64,000 nucleotides of DNA from Catonia carolina (GCA_035578175.1 JAQMRL010000042.1:608560-672559); one strand, 5' to 3'; numbered from the stretch's first letter, positions 12,300 through 23,859 are shown. Notes: a model not told the origin generated them from the letters alone. Numbers and translations are program-made.

Positions 12300-12527
12300 T
12301 GATAAGTTGGCAAGACTGTACTCCATACATAAGAATCAACTACTCCTGCCATACTATCTGCCATGATGGGAGTAGGAAGTTTTAAATTTGACTATTAATA
12401 AATTTCAAAATGCATACTACAAAGTAGCGTAGCTACATGAAAGTGCTATTAACATCGATAATTAATTGTTTACTGTTTTACTGCAGTACTGGTGGTTTCA
12501 AAGAATATAGATTTCAATACTAAATAT
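12300..12527. repeat. single-arm FB1 relative
   Basis: Related to one arm of the palindrome at 5571-5865 (GGGAGTAGGAAGTTTTAAAT ... AGTGCTATTAACAT ... ACTGGTGGTTTC), with a leader AAGTTGGCAAGACTGT shared with 14096. Confidence 0.65.
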
Positions 12528-12843
12528 CGTTGTTGTTGTTTAGGTCATCAGCCAAAAAGCTGGTTTGAACGTGTAGAGGTTTTACTAAGTGAAACGAGGA
12601 GTGAGGTGGTTTAACATTGCCACAACTAACTGAATAGAAAAGTACGCTTATCAGCATGCCAGGCCCTCTGAAAAGAACATATTTTCCAGTCTGCAAATGA
12701 CACCTTCACTTCATTCACCACAGGGTCCAACTGTATAATGAAATCCATTACTTTCAGAGGAGATAACTCTGATTAGTGTCTTTTGCACCTCTACCTCTTC
12801 TGTTATTAAATTATTCAGTCATTTAATCGGCTGACCATGTGAT

Positions 12844-12852
<9 letters not shown>

Positions 12853-12886
<34 letters not shown>

Positions 12887-12960
12887 TTAACGTCGCATTA
12901 ACCACAAAGGTCATTAGCGACGACGTTGGGGTGGAACTGTTTACAATGGAGGATGATTTT
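12853..12960 (-). mobile_element. SINE 3' end with long A tail
   Basis: A 34-base T run followed by ATTTAACGTCGCATTAACC; read on the minus strand it ends CGACGTTAAAT plus poly-A, matching the 3' ends of the SINEs at 41765 and 46266. Confidence 0.6.
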
Positions 12961-13016
12961 TTGTAACGATTTATCTATTGAAACGATTTATTGAACTATA
13001 GATTTATTGAACTATA

Positions 13017-13947
13017 GGGTGATTCAAAAAGAGCGCCAGTTTTTAAACGGCTGGTAAATTTTTGTTTATCGGTTGGCAACATTGTTTGATTACATTTCTA
13101 TTTTGGAGAACATTCCGATTGATGGTTCAGTTGTAGTTTCTCTTGTTCGCAGTGTAGTACTCTCGCAGTCTGTGTCTAACCATGGAGAAGTTTACTATTG
13201 CGCAACGAGTGTTAATCGTCAAAACATTTTACCAGAGTGGAGAGAGTTATGCGGCTACTGTCAGGCGACTTCGCGGTACTCTAGGACGTAATGAAGCACC
13301 GAATGAATCAACAGTTCGCAGGCTCATGAAAAAGTTTTTTGAGACGGGTTCAACAGTCGACCTTAAAAGTTCTGGACGTCGTCGTTCTGGCCAAACTGAG
13401 CAGAACGTTGCGTTGGTTCGTGACAGTGTGGCTGTTAACCCAGCAAATTAGGGAGTTTGTGTGGCGTCATTTGGATGGAATGGACATTGACGAGTTGTGG
13501 TTTCAGCAGGATGGTGCCACCTGTCACACTGCACGAGAAACAATTTTGTTGCTTCGTGAACGGTTCCAGGATCGCATCATTTCTTGTAATTCCGACCATC
13601 AATGGCTACCAAGGTCGTGTGACTTGACGCCTTGTGACTTTCCTCTTTGGGGTCATCTGAAGTCATTGGTGTATGCCAATAAACCCCGAAACATCAATGA
13701 CTTGAAGGAGGAAATTCGACGGGTTATCGGACAAATGGAAGTCGAAACTTGTCGTGCAGTAATATCCAATTTCATGGACAGAGTTGATGCATGCCAGCGC
13801 AGTAAAGGAGGACACATGCATGACATCATTTTTCATACATGAAATCGGAAGGAAAGATGAACTTGTTGATGTATTTATTTTCAGTTTTTCAATAAAATAA
13901 ATCTCTTAATTTGATATATCAAAACCGGCGCTCTTTTTGAATCACCC
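13017..13947 (+). mobile_element. rosa-like DD41D element, copy A, internally deleted
   Basis: Terminal repeats GGGTGATTCAAAAAGAGCGC and complement. The N-terminal HTH part starts at ATG 13182 (MEKFTIAQRVLIVKTF) and ends about 90 codons later; the joined remainder resumes at the catalytic domain (REFVWRHLDGMDIDEL, QQDGATCHT, DLTPCDF) in another frame. About 430 bp, including the first catalytic Asp, is missing at ~13447. Confidence 0.9.
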
Positions 13948-14028
13948 TATATTTATTTTAGCCCAGCAACGAACAGATTGAGAGTAAATAATTTGACACT
14001 CCACCTGTCTGTTATGGGCAGACACTGC

Positions 14029-15235
14029 AACTCTAAATATGTAAATAGTGAAAAGTTAATGAACTCATAGATCGGGTAAGACAACAATCTAATTAAGTTG
14101 GCAAGACTGTTCTCCAAACATAAGAATCAACTACTCCTTATCTGCTATGGTAGGAGTACGAAGTTCTAAATTTGACTATTAATAAATTTCAAAATGCGTA
14201 TGAAGTACATACGAGGTGTGATTGGAAAGTTTTAAGAATGGATTTGGTACAGCTTATTTGTTTGGCGGGTGGGTACACGGAGAGTGGGGAGTGAGTCATT
14301 GCCTCGTCCTTGAACGCCCTCTGACAGGAAACTGCATTTCCTTTATTCAGTTCGCTGTGGCAGCTGGTTGAGTGCGGGTCTGTTAGTGCTTGTTGCCGGA
14401 TTCTGTCTGCGTGAAAATGTACGTAAAAACGGAGCAACGAGTTTGTGTGAAATTTTGTTTCAAAACCGGGAAATCAGCTTCTGAGACTTACAAACTATTA
14501 AAAACAGCTTTTGAAGATAATTGTATGAGCCAAAGTGCAGTGTTCTCAAAGGAAGACTCCAAGTTCACCACGACCGTAAAAAGCAAGGCAAAGTCGGTCG
14601 AAGGTGAAGACAATGTTGGTGTTTTTTTTTCGATTCTACCGGTATTGTGCATCATGAATTTATGCCTGGAGGACTGACAATTAACCAGGAATACTACAAA
14701 TGTGTCCTTCAGCGTTTGCGCGAAAAGGTGCGGAAGAAACGGCCTGCATTGTGGAAAGACAGGAGTTGGGTTCTACACCGTGACAATGCTCCAACTCATC
14801 GTGCCTTCTCCATCGTTGAATTTTTGACCAAATTCAACATTCCTGTGCTTCCACAACCGCCATATTCCCCTGATTTGGCTCCTGCGGACTTCTACCTGTT
14901 TCCTAAACTGAAATTTTCACTGAAAGGGAAGCGATTTCATTCGATTGAAGACATCCAGGCAAATACGGAGAGCGTTCTTAACACACTCCAGGAAAAAAAA
15001 ATTCCAGGAATGTTTCCAAAAGTGGAAACACCGTTGGAGTCGGTGTGTTCAGTCGGAAGGGGACTATTTAGAAGGAGGGAGATGCATCACAGTAGCATGT
15101 AAGTACCACCATTATACCATTACAAGCCCATTCTTAAAACTTTCCAATCACACCTAGTAAAAGTGCTATAAACATTGATAATTGTTTACTGTTTTACCAT
15201 AGTACTGGTGGTTTTAAAGAATATAGATTTCAATA
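14029..15235. repeat. FB1-related repeat interrupted by a mariner
   Basis: Sequence similar to 11120-11195 and 12300-12500 resumes after the mariner at 14212-15157 (AGTGCTATAAACATTGATAA ... ACTGGTGGTTTTAAAG). Confidence 0.6.
14212..15157 (+). mobile_element. mariner (DD34D), internally deleted
   Basis: Terminal repeats CGAGGTGTGATTGGAAAGTT and complement, between TA 14210-14211 and 15158-15159. The coding region starts at ATG 14417 (HTH, KFCFKTGKSASETY), has lost the segment with the first catalytic Asp, and resumes with FMPGGLTINQEYY, HRDNAPTHR and SPDLAPADFYLF (34 residues between the second and third Asp). A frameshift in an A run near 14995 garbles the C terminus. A family distinct from the mariners at 1727 and 58299. 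Confidence 0.88.
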
Positions 15236-15305
15236 ATAAATATAAAACACTGCAAAAGATGTTTGATAAAATAATATACAAGAATTGACTTCGCTGCTTT
15301 ATTAC

Positions 15306-15398
15306 CTGTTTCACTTTAACAAACTCAAAATCAAATGTATTTGGATCTGACTGAGAAATTTCACCCGTCTCCAAGTCTTCATGCTCGTCTTGCAATTC
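15306..15398 (-). CDS. host gene (minus strand), exon 3
   Basis: A 31-codon phase-0 exon with acceptor ATCTTCCCAACAG and donor CAG|GTAATA. The peptide starts ELQDEHEDLETGEISQ and ends FVKVKQ. It is related to exon 2 (26154-26246): same length, same phase, about 14 of 31 residues identical including the EHE, IS, FDF and VK positions, so the two exons arose by duplication. A near-identical exon lies on the plus strand at 63925-64000, and flanking intron sequence (TTTCATTTCCAGTTTTACTT) is conserved as well. The role of the protein is unknown; the peptide is acidic with no domain I recognise. Confidence 0.7.
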
Positions 15399-15507
15399 CT
15401 GTTGGGAAGATAAAAAAGACAAATTAAGCGAAAGTCAGAAAGCAAAAAAGTAAAACTGGAAATGAGAGAAACATTCGTCTGAATATGCTAGTGGAATAAT
15501 TAAGTTA

Positions 15508-16288
15508 CGAGGCGTATTTTTAAAGTAAGTACCGTTTGAAAATAAAAAAAAAATAAAAGGAAATTTGCAAAAACTAATTTTATTTTCGGAATCTACATAC
15601 TTTTATCTATTTTTCTACATAGTTTCCAAGTTTTTGTAAACACTTATCATATCGCACAACTAAATTTTGGAAACCTTCTTCATAAAAACTTGCCGCCTGC
15701 TGTAATTTGACCTTTGGCTTTGACCTTTACCGGAGAGTGCGTGTGTCTCCAATCCATGCTTTGTTGTTTCGATTCGGGAGTGAAATGCGAAATCCACGTT
15801 TCGTCTCCAGTTACGATCCGACTCAGCATATCGTCACCGTTTTCGTCATAACGTGTCAGAAAATTCAAGGAACTGTCGAGTCTTTTGAACTCTCTCGAGC
15901 GGCCTCACACTGCCGCTCAGACCCGAGCTGCATTGGACTCTTTTGGCTGGGAAGTTTTGGACCACCCACCCTACAGCCCTGACCTTGCGCCGAGCGACTT
16001 TCATCTCTTCCGTCATCTGAAACATCACTTGGGCGGCAGCCGTTATGACGATGACGACGAATTGAAAACGGCCGTGAATTCTTGGTTATCACAGCAGGCG
16101 GCAAGTTTTTATGAAGAAGGTTTCCAAAATTTAGTTGTGCGATATGATAAGTGTTTACAAAAACTTGGAAACTATGTAGAAAAATAGATAAAAGTATGTA
16201 GATTCCGAAAATAAAATTAGTTTTTGTAAATTTCCTTTTATTTTTTTTTTTTATTTTCAAACGGTACTTACTTTAAAAATACGCCTCG
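15508..16288. mobile_element. mariner rearranged into an inverted duplication
   Basis: Outer repeats CGAGGCGTATTTTTAAAGTA and complement sit between TA 15506-15507 and 16289-16290. Both halves carry the 3' terminal ~150 bp of the same mariner in opposite orientation (about 15570-15705 and 16083-16235). The left half, read leftward, has the first Asp block (IVTGDETWISHFTPE) fused to the C terminus; the right half, read rightward, has SPDLAPSDFHLF through VRYDKCLQKLGNYVE. No functional transposase remains, but the DNA can fold into a long hairpin. Confidence 0.85.
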
Positions 16289-16472
16289 TAGAAATATTGT
16301 GATGGCATTGTAATTATTCTTTCTATGGTTGAACAGTCACACCGTCTGTTGGGCAGTCATCTACAAAGTGTGACCAATACGTTAAACAGAGTGTGACAAC
16401 AGATATTGGTCAACTATACCGTTACTCCATAACCAGTTTCCAGTCGCTTTTTATCTTCTGGTAGACTTAAGG

Positions 16473-16868
16473 TATGCCCATGACGGGCAGATGGAGTGTT
16501 AAATTAATTGCACTTGACCTGTTGGTTCCAGGGCTACAAAAAATAGTTGTGTTTCTTATCACATAGTCAGCAAATTATATGACTGAACTATTTAAGAACA
16601 GAAGAGGTAGAGGTGTAAAAGACACTAGTCAGAGTTATCTCCTCTGATAGTAATGAATTTCATTATACAGCCAGACCCTGTGGTGAATGAAGTGAAGATG
16701 TCATTTGCAGGGTGGAAAGTGGGTGCTTTTCAGAAAGCCTGGCATGCTGATAAGCATACTCTTTCAACTCAGTGAGGAAGGCAAAGGTAAACTACCTCAC
16801 TCCTCGTTTTTACTTAGTAAAACCTTTTAGAGGTTCAAATCAGCTTTTCGGCTGTTGACCTAAACAAC
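16473..16868 (+). mobile_element. S2 retroposon, full length
   Basis: Begins near GACGGGCAGATGGAGTG, ends GACCTAAACAACAG. Contains the family core GGCAAAGGTAAACTACCTC and a hairpin AGTAAAACCTTTTAGAGG. Confidence 0.65.
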
Positions 16869-16908
16869 AGACTTGAGGTAGACATGACACTGTTCAAACT
16901 TTAAAAAA

Positions 16909-17821
16909 TCTGGTGTGAAACACTCACACAACTTACTCTTGCCAATGCAAATAATTAATAATAAACCTAACATTAGTATTAAAACATTAGAAATGAACAA
17001 AAACTAACCTCAAAAACATAACCTTATTTTAATCATGAGTGAATGACGCAAAATGACAATCGAACTCGGTTTGGCTTAAAAATACGGAAAATCACGCTTT
17101 CACGCTAAACTAGGCTCTGTAGAGAAAAATGCTCTAAACAAAAGTTGTAGATCTTTTAATTTTCTATAAATTTAATTATATACACTTTTGTCGTAAAATG
17201 CATACTAAGACCGAAATGTTAAAAAAATCGATTTTTCTCACGTTTTCGTGAGAAAAAAAAAACAGAAAATCGCAAATTACCGCTAAACTAAGCGTTATAC
17301 AAAAAAATGTTTGAAACAGAAGTTTTAGGTTTTTAAATTCTCTACAACTTTTATTATATAAGTTTTTGCGCTAAAATTTATATTAAAGCCGTAATCTTAA
17401 AAAAACAACGTTTTTACGTGAAAACAGCCTCACCGAGAATTTCAGCAAACATGGCGCCTACCCTATCTTGTAGAGAATAAAAAATTGAGTAAAATAGGCG
17501 ATTTTAAAAAAAATCGTAGGACCAGTTTTTGAGAAAATCGCAAAAAACTGAAAAATTATACGAATAAACTACTACTTCCGGTTGACCGATTTTGATGAAA
17601 ATGTTCGTGTCGCGTCCGGTAGTGGTATGTAACTTAAGTTTCAAGTTCGTACGATGTTCCGTTCTTGAGATATTCTGTTCACACACAGACCAATCGCTAA
17701 AAACATGTTTTTTGGGTTCAGGGGGTCTGAAAACGTATAGATCCGGTGAAAACTCGATTTCTTAAAATCGACATGAAAACAATACTTTCCTTCCTATATA
17801 TTCATATAGGCAAGAGAAAGT
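16909..17821 (-). mobile_element. Rep-A, full length
   Basis: Both termini present, A runs on either side, minimal CA tract. Confidence 0.9.
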
Positions 17822-18006
17822 AAAAAGAAATCAGTGTTATTTTTCTCACACTATTCTGCAAGTATTTAAAGTTGAAAATGAAACAAATTGTTTTGTCTCT
17901 ACTTGTACGCTACACGGATTGACTTCTCTTTAGTTAAGCACGCCTCAGGTTCAAATCTAACCGAAAACTATTACTAGATATTTAATCGTAATATAAAACT
18001 GTGCCA

Positions 18007-18466
18007 TGGTTGGCAACCAGCACAGACTTTTACCAAGAGAACAAATTTATAAAGAAATAGAACCAATCACTGATGCTATGCGCAAAAAGAGACTTTCTTT
18101 CTCATATCCTCAGAACTCCAGAAAACCGATTATTAAGAAAAATTCATGTGTGCAAAAACAGAAAGAGCCACAATTCCTTGGCTTGAAGAAATCAAAAAAG
18201 ACAGTACAGAACTAAATCTAACAATTGCTGATGTCAAAGATCGCACATTGGTTTACAAGGAAACAATTAAAGACAAAAACAAAATTTTATCAGTAAGAAC
18301 AATTAAACGAAAAGAACAGGTTTGTTCAAACGAATTGAGAAAAGCAAGATCCAACAGAATGAAAAAGTATTGGAAAGAAAGAAATGAAAAGGAAATAAAC
18401 TGCCAAAGAAAAAGCACTAACCAAAGAGACTAAAGTGATCCTTTGTGGTCATAAAATAAAAAAAAA
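18007..18466 (+). mobile_element. 5'-truncated LINE remnant
   Basis: Flanked by a 12-bp repeat AAAACTGTGCCA (17995-18006, 18467-18478) with an A tail before the right copy. Coding traces in two frames: EIEPITDAMRKKRLSF, then WLEEIKKDSTELNLT, DVKDRTLVYKETI, typical of the C-terminal tail of insect LINE ORF2 proteins. Confidence 0.7.
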
Positions 18467-18621
18467 AAAACTGTGCCAAATCAAAAACAAAGCTTACAAT
18501 TCTACAGAATTTTTAAATTTATGTATAATTCGTAATGATTTTACAAAGAAATAATAGCAATCACAAAGGCAAAGGGATAACACAGACTGTTTACTGTCTC
18601 TTACCTATATGAATACATAAC

Positions 18622-19977
18622 GGGTGATTCAAAAAGAGCGCCGGTTTTTAAACGGCTGGTAAATTTTTGTTTATCGGTTGGCAACATTGTTAGACCTCAT
18701 TTCTATTTCGGAGAACATTCCGATTGACGATTCAGTTGTAGTTTCTCTTGTTCGCAGTGTAGTACTCTCGCAGTCTGTGTCTAACCATGGAGAAGTTTAC
18801 TATTGCACAACGAGTGTTAATCGTCAAAACATTTTACCAGAGTGGAGAGAGTTATGCGGCTACTGTCAGGTGACTTCGCGGTACTCTAGGACGTAATGAA
18901 GCACCGAATGAATCAACAGTTCGCAGGCTCATGAAAAAGTTTTTTGAGACGGGTTCAACAGTCGACCTTAAAAGTTCTGGACGTCGTCGTTCTGGCCGAA
19001 CTAAGCAGAACGTTGCGTTGGTTCGTGACAGTGTGGCTGTTAGCCCAGCAAAATCAATACGTCGCCGTTCTCAACAATTGGGTTTACGATGTTCTTCTGT
19101 ACGGAGAATTCTTCGGTACGATCTCCAATATCACCTGTATAAAATTCAGTTGACGCAACATTTGAAAGTGGCAGACCACCAGAAGAGACGACAGTTTGTT
19201 GACTGGGTATTGAGAAAACGGCAGGATGATGACACCTTCGCAAACAAAGTCATGTTCAGTGATGAGGCGCACTTCCACTTAAACGGTGTTGTTAATAAAC
19301 AGAACTGCCGTATGTGGGGTTTAGAAAACCCTCGCGTGGTTAATGAAAGGGAAATATATGCACAGCGAGTGACAGTTTGGTGCGGCTTTTGGTCGGGCGG
19401 TGTCATCGGCCCTTACTTTTTTGAAAATCAAGAAGGACAAGCCGTGACAGTAAATGGAGACCAATACCGTACGATGATTAGGGAGTTTTTGTGGCGTCAT
19501 TTGGATGGAATGGACATTGACGAGTTGTGGTTTCAGCAGGATGGTGCCACCTGTCACGCTGCACGAGAAACAATGTTGTTGCTCCGTGAACGGTTCCAGG
19601 ATCGCATCATTTCTCGTAATTCCGACCATCAATGGCCACCAAGGTCGTGTGACTTGACGCCTTGTGACTTTCATCTTTGGGGTCATCTGAAGTCATTGGT
19701 GTATGCCAATAAACTCCGAAACATCAATGACTTGAAGGAGGAAATTCGACGGGTTATCGGGCAAATGGAAGTCGAAACTTGCCGTGCAGTAATATTCAAT
19801 TTCATGGACAGAGTTGATGCGTGCCAGCGCAGTAGAGGAGGACACATGCATGACATCATTTTTCATACATGAAATTGGAAGGTAAGATGAACTTGTTGAT
19901 GTATTTATTTTCAGTTTTTCAATAAAATAAATCTCTTAATTTGATATATCAAAACCGACGCTCTTTTTGAATCACCC
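18622..19977 (+). mobile_element. rosa-like DD41D element, copy B, longest copy
   Basis: GGGTGATTCAAAAAGAGCGC terminal repeats. ATG at 18787; an in-frame TGA at 18871-18873 replaces the CGA (Arg) codon seen in copies A and C. After it the frame is open to 19872 with the whole catalytic domain: FSDEAHFHLNG, WFQQDGATCH, DLTPCDFHLWG. I count 41 residues between the second and third Asp, which matches the rosa (DD41D) branch of mariner. Its right end directly abuts a Tc1-type terminal repeat. Confidence 0.9.
18787..19872 (+). pseudogene. rosa-like DD41D transposase with one premature stop
   Basis: About 361 codons from ATG 18787. Order: N-terminal HTH (MEKFTIAQRVLIVKTFYQSG), stop at codon 29, second HTH (ESTVRRLMKKFFETGS, SIRRRSQQLGLRCSSVRRIL), catalytic DDE domain, C-terminal RSRGGHMHDIIFHT. 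The triad appears intact. The stop is a single C-to-T change at a CpG; no other lesion seen. Confidence 0.8.
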
Positions 19978-19979
19978 TT

Positions 19980-21808
19980 TACAGTAGCGTGCAAATTAAT
20001 CCGAACACAGGGAATTTTTTGTTTTTTTTTGTATGTTGTGGCTACACTGCTAACCACACACATTCTTTAAGCTGTCTGTGCAGTGTGAAGTTGTTGTTCT
20101 TTGTCTCTATAGCAATTTCGTGACATAAGTAGTGGTTTATACAAGTGTATTTCAGTTTTTTATGACAAATTCATTCATTTTTTACTTTCTCTTGCCTATA
20201 TGAATATATAGGAAGAAAAGTATTGTTTTCATGTCGATTTTTCGAAATCGAGTTTTCACCGGATCTATACGTTTTCAGACACCCTGAACCCAAAAAACAT
20301 GTTTTTAGCGATTGGTCTGTGTGTGTGTCTGTGTGTGTGTGTGTGAACAGAATATCTCAAGAACGGAACATCGTACGAACTTGAAACTTGAAACTTAAGT
20401 TACATACCACTACCGGACGCGACACGAACATTTTCATCAAAATCGGTCAACCGGAAGTAGTAGTTTATTCGTATAATTTTTCAGTTTTTTGCGATTTTCT
20501 CAAAAACTGGTCCTACGATTTTTTTTAAAATCGCCTATTTTACTCAATTTTTTATTTTCTACAAGATAGGGTAGGCGCCATGTTTGCTGAAATTCTCGGT
20601 GAGGCTGTTTTCACGTAAAAACGTTGTTTTTGTAAGATTACGGCTTTAATATAAATTTTAGCGCAAAAACTTATATAATAAAAGTTGTAGAGAATTTAAA
20701 AACCTACAACTTTTGTTTCAAACATTTTTTTGTGTAACGCTTAGTTTAGCGGTAATTTGCGATTTTCTGTTTTTTTTCTCACGAAAACGTGAGAAAAATC
20801 GATTATTTTAACATTTCGGTCTTAGTATGCATTTTACGACAAAAGTGTATATAATAAAAGTTATAGAAAATTAAAAGATCTACAACTTTTGTTTAGAGCA
20901 TTTTTCTCTACAGAGCCTAGTTTAGCGTGAAAGCGTGATTTTCCGTATTTTTAAGCCAAACTGAGTTCGATTGTCATTTTGCGTCATTCACTCATGATTA
21001 AAATAAGGTTATGTTTTTGAGGTTAGTTTTTGTTTATTTCTAATATTTTATTAATAATGTTAGGTTTATTATTAATCATTTGCATTGGCAAGAGAAAGTT
21101 GTGTGAGTGTTTCACACCAGATTTTTTTGTGTCTGTTTACGTAATATATTATAACAATGGATATAACTCCAAGAAAACGTTCAAAAATTGTTTCTCTCTC
21201 CGAATATACCGGTGTGACATAACGACAAATAGCTTCAGAGTGTGGCGTTGGACTAAGGACAGTAAATGCTATATTAAAACAATTTCAAGAAATTCGTTCC
21301 TTGTCACCTCGAACGAAAGGAAAATGTGGCCGTAAAAGAAAAACCACTGCGACTCAGGATCGGTTTTAAGTTAGAGCAAGTAAAGTGAATCCAAAATTAA
21401 GTGCTGTGGACTTAAATCAACAGTTTGCAGCCAGTGGAACGAATTTACATGTGACAACTGTTAGACACCGACTTCTTGATGCTGGACGGAAAGCTCGTCG
21501 ATCGGGTAAAAAACAACTTTTGACCCAAGCAATATGCAAAAAAATGGTTATTGTGGGCCAAAGCACATGCTAAGTGGATTGTTGCAGACTGGAAAAATGT
21601 AATGTTTTCCGATGAATCCCATTTTTATGTTTAGGGGCAAAAGGTTTCGTACGTTCAGAAATCAGCCGAAGAAAGAACATCACCGGCTCATATCCAGGAA
21701 TCAGTTAAACATCCCCCAAAAAAAAAAAAAAATGTTTTGGGGTTGTTTCACATTTGAAAGTCCTTGTTCATTAGTCCCAGAAAATGGTATGTTAAAAAGC
21801 TATAGATA
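19980..21808 (+). mobile_element. Tc1-like element, broken, interrupted by Rep-A
   Basis: Left end TACAGTAGCGTGCAAATTAA is a Tc1-type terminal repeat. After ~200 bp of leader comes a Rep-A (20184-21121), then the transposase start at ATG 21157: MDITPRKRSKIVSLSEY, an HTH (TQRQIASECGVGLRTVN, after a stop), GKCGRKRKT, LSAVDLNQQFAASG, then SDESHFYV in broken frames. Stops and frameshifts recur; the copy ends near 21800 without the second half of the catalytic domain. Confidence 0.75.
20184..21121 (+). mobile_element. Rep-A, full length
   Basis: Inserted in a T run of the Tc1 leader; the flanks are contiguous Tc1 sequence with no target duplication visible. (GT)n near 20320-20344. Confidence 0.9.
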
Positions 21809-21961
21809 GCACCCCCTTACCCCTTGCCTCCTTACCTCAAGCAGATCACTATTTAAAGAGCTGCAATTGCTCACAGTTCCTTCTTTGTACATTTTTCAAG
21901 TGATAATGTACGTAATGCAAAATACCTTTTTACAGAATTCAGATGTTCACAACCACTACAC

Positions 21962-22355
21962 CTGCCCTTAACAGACAGGTGGAGTGTCAAATTATTTACA
22001 CTCAATCTATTCGTTGCAGGGCTAAAATAAATAGTTCTGTTTCTTGTCACATGGTCAGCCAATTAAATGACTGAATCATTTAAGAACAGAAGAGGTAGAG
22101 GTGTATTGTGACACTAATCAGAGTTATCTCGTCTGAAAGTAATGAATTTCATTATACAGCCAGACCCTGTGGTGAATGAAGTAAAGGTGTCATTAGTAGA
22201 GTGGAAAATCTGTGCTTTTCAGAGGGCCCGGCATGCTGATAAGCGTACTTTTCCACTCAGTGAGGAAGGCAATGGTAAACCACCTCACTCCTCGTTTTAC
22301 TTAGTAAAACCTCTAGAGGTTCAAACCAGCCTTTCGGCTAATGACCTAAACAACA
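21962..22355 (+). mobile_element. S2 retroposon with target-site duplication
   Basis: The cleanest S2 copy: 13-bp repeats ACAACCACTACAC at 21949-21961 and 22356-22368, (AAC)n tail, core GGCAATGGTAAACCACCTCA. Short, no coding capacity, so SINE-like; I do not recognise the mobilising LINE. Confidence 0.8.
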
Positions 22356-22670
22356 ACAACCACTACACAAGAAACAGAATCGATTTTTATGTAAGTAATC
22401 ACAACACTAAATTGTTTGAACAAAAACCAACTTATGCAGGTAGAAAATACATCAATAAATTGCCACAAAGTTTAAAAAGTTGTGACAATTTAAGTCATTT
22501 TAAAAAAAAAGCTAAAACAATATTCGATTGATGAAACATTTTACAGTGTGCACAAATTCCTTTCTAAATAGTTTTGGTTACAAAGGGATTCATGATAAGC
22601 CTACCGAGTTAAGCAGTAGCGGGGAAACATGATTGGTAAGTGATAAATTTATCATTGTGTTTGACTTTTT

Positions 22671-23582
22671 TATTTTCTCTTGCCTATATAGGAAGGAAAG
22701 TATTGTTTTCATGTTGATTTTTCGAAATCGAGTTTTCACCGGATCTATACGTTTTCAGGCCCCCTGAACCCAAAAAACATGTTTTTAGCGATTGGTCTGT
22801 GTGTGTGAACAGAATATCTCAAGAACGGAACATCGTACGAACTTGAAACTTGAAACTTAAGTTACATACCACTACCGGACCCGACACGAACATTTTCATC
22901 AAAATCGGTCAACCGGAAGTAGTAGTTTATTCGTGTAATTTTTCACTTTTTAGCGATTTTCTCAAAAACTAGTCCTACGATTTTTTTTAAAATCGCCTGG
23001 TTTACTACATTTTTTATGCTCTACAATATAGGGTAGGCGCCATGTTTGCTGAAATTCTGCGTGAGGCTGTTTTTACGCAAAAACTTTTTCTTTTTAAGAT
23101 TGCGGCTTTAATATGCATTTTAGCGCAAAACGTTATATAATAAAAGTTGTAGAGAATGTAAAATTCTACAACTTTTATTTCAAACATTTTTTTGTATAAC
23201 GCTTAGTTTAGCGGTAATTTGCGATTTTCTGTTTTTTTCTCACGAAAACGTGAGAAAAATCGATTTTTTTAACATTTCGGTCTTAGTATGCATTTTACGA
23301 CAAAAGTGTATATAATTAAATTTATAGAAAATTAAAAGATCTACAACTTTTGTTTAGAGCATTTTTCTCTACAGAGCCTAGTTTAGCGTGAAAGCGTGAT
23401 TTTCCGTATTTTTAAGCCAAACTGAGTTCGATTGTCATTTTGCGTCATTCACTCATGATTAAAATAAGGTTATGTTTTTGAGGTTAGTTTTTGTTTATTT
23501 CTAATATTTTATTAATAATGTTAGGTTTATTATTAATCATTTGCATTGGCAAGAGAAAGTTGTGTGAGTGTTTCACACCAGA
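22671..23582 (+). mobile_element. Rep-A flanked by ~110-bp direct repeats
   Basis: Full element except a small loss near the left terminus (CTTGCCTATATAGGAAGG). Left flank 22575-22666 (GATAAGCCTACCGAGTTAAG ... TTTGAC) and right flank 23622-23710 (GACAAGCCTACTGAAGTAAG ... GATTGAC) are related copies of one sequence. Confidence 0.85.
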
Positions 23583-23859
23583 TTTTTATTTTTTATTTTG
23601 AGTGATTTTTGATTCAATGGGGTTTATGACAAGCCTACTGAAGTAAGCAGTAGCAAAAACAATTTTTTGGTGGTAAGTGATGAATTTGTCATTGGTGATT
23701 GACTTTCAGTTTATCAGTTTTATCTTGACATGTCCTATACTCCATTTGGAGTCACCTGGATGCAAAAAAAAAACAAAATAGTCCAGTCTTACTCTCGCTG
23801 ACGATTGTCGACTTATATTGCATCACCAGTACATTAACCCACATTTAGAAATCCAGAAA

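Larger units (their letters stand above)
12530..14028 (-). mobile_element. S2 retroposon carrying two nested insertions
   Basis: S2 family (reads TTTAGGTCATCAGCC on the plus strand; its 3' tail is (AAC)n on the minus strand). Part one 12530-12852, part two about 13948-14028. Between them sit a poly-T SINE end (12853-12960) and the rosa-like copy A (13017-13947). Confidence 0.65.
21825..23785 (+). mobile_element. LINE L-J 3' end, interrupted by S2 and Rep-A
   Basis: Coding trace LFKELQLLTVPSLYIFQVIMYV is cut by an S2 retroposon (21962-22355), continues HYTRNRIDFYVSNHNTKLFE ... LPQSLKSCDNLSHFKKK to a stop near 22530, then a 3' UTR containing Rep-A, ending CCTATACTCCATTTGGAGTC and an A tail. 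Same family as 45070 and 52585 but older. Confidence 0.7.

Noticed and set aside
17504..17686. Recurring ~60-codon frames (e.g. peptide ...IFIKIGQPEVVVYSYNF...) as a conserved small protein
   Set aside because: They lie in every Rep-A copy at the same place and break freely between copies; conservation is of the DNA repeat, not of the frame.
17950..17968. tRNA gene suggested by CAGGTTCAAATCT
   Set aside because: A B-box-like phrase alone; no cloverleaf, no A box at the right distance.
22142..22531. 129-codon frame crossing S2 and LINE sequence as a gene
   Set aside because: It joins a SINE-like element to a LINE remnant; the similar frame at 60821-61057 merely reflects another S2 copy.
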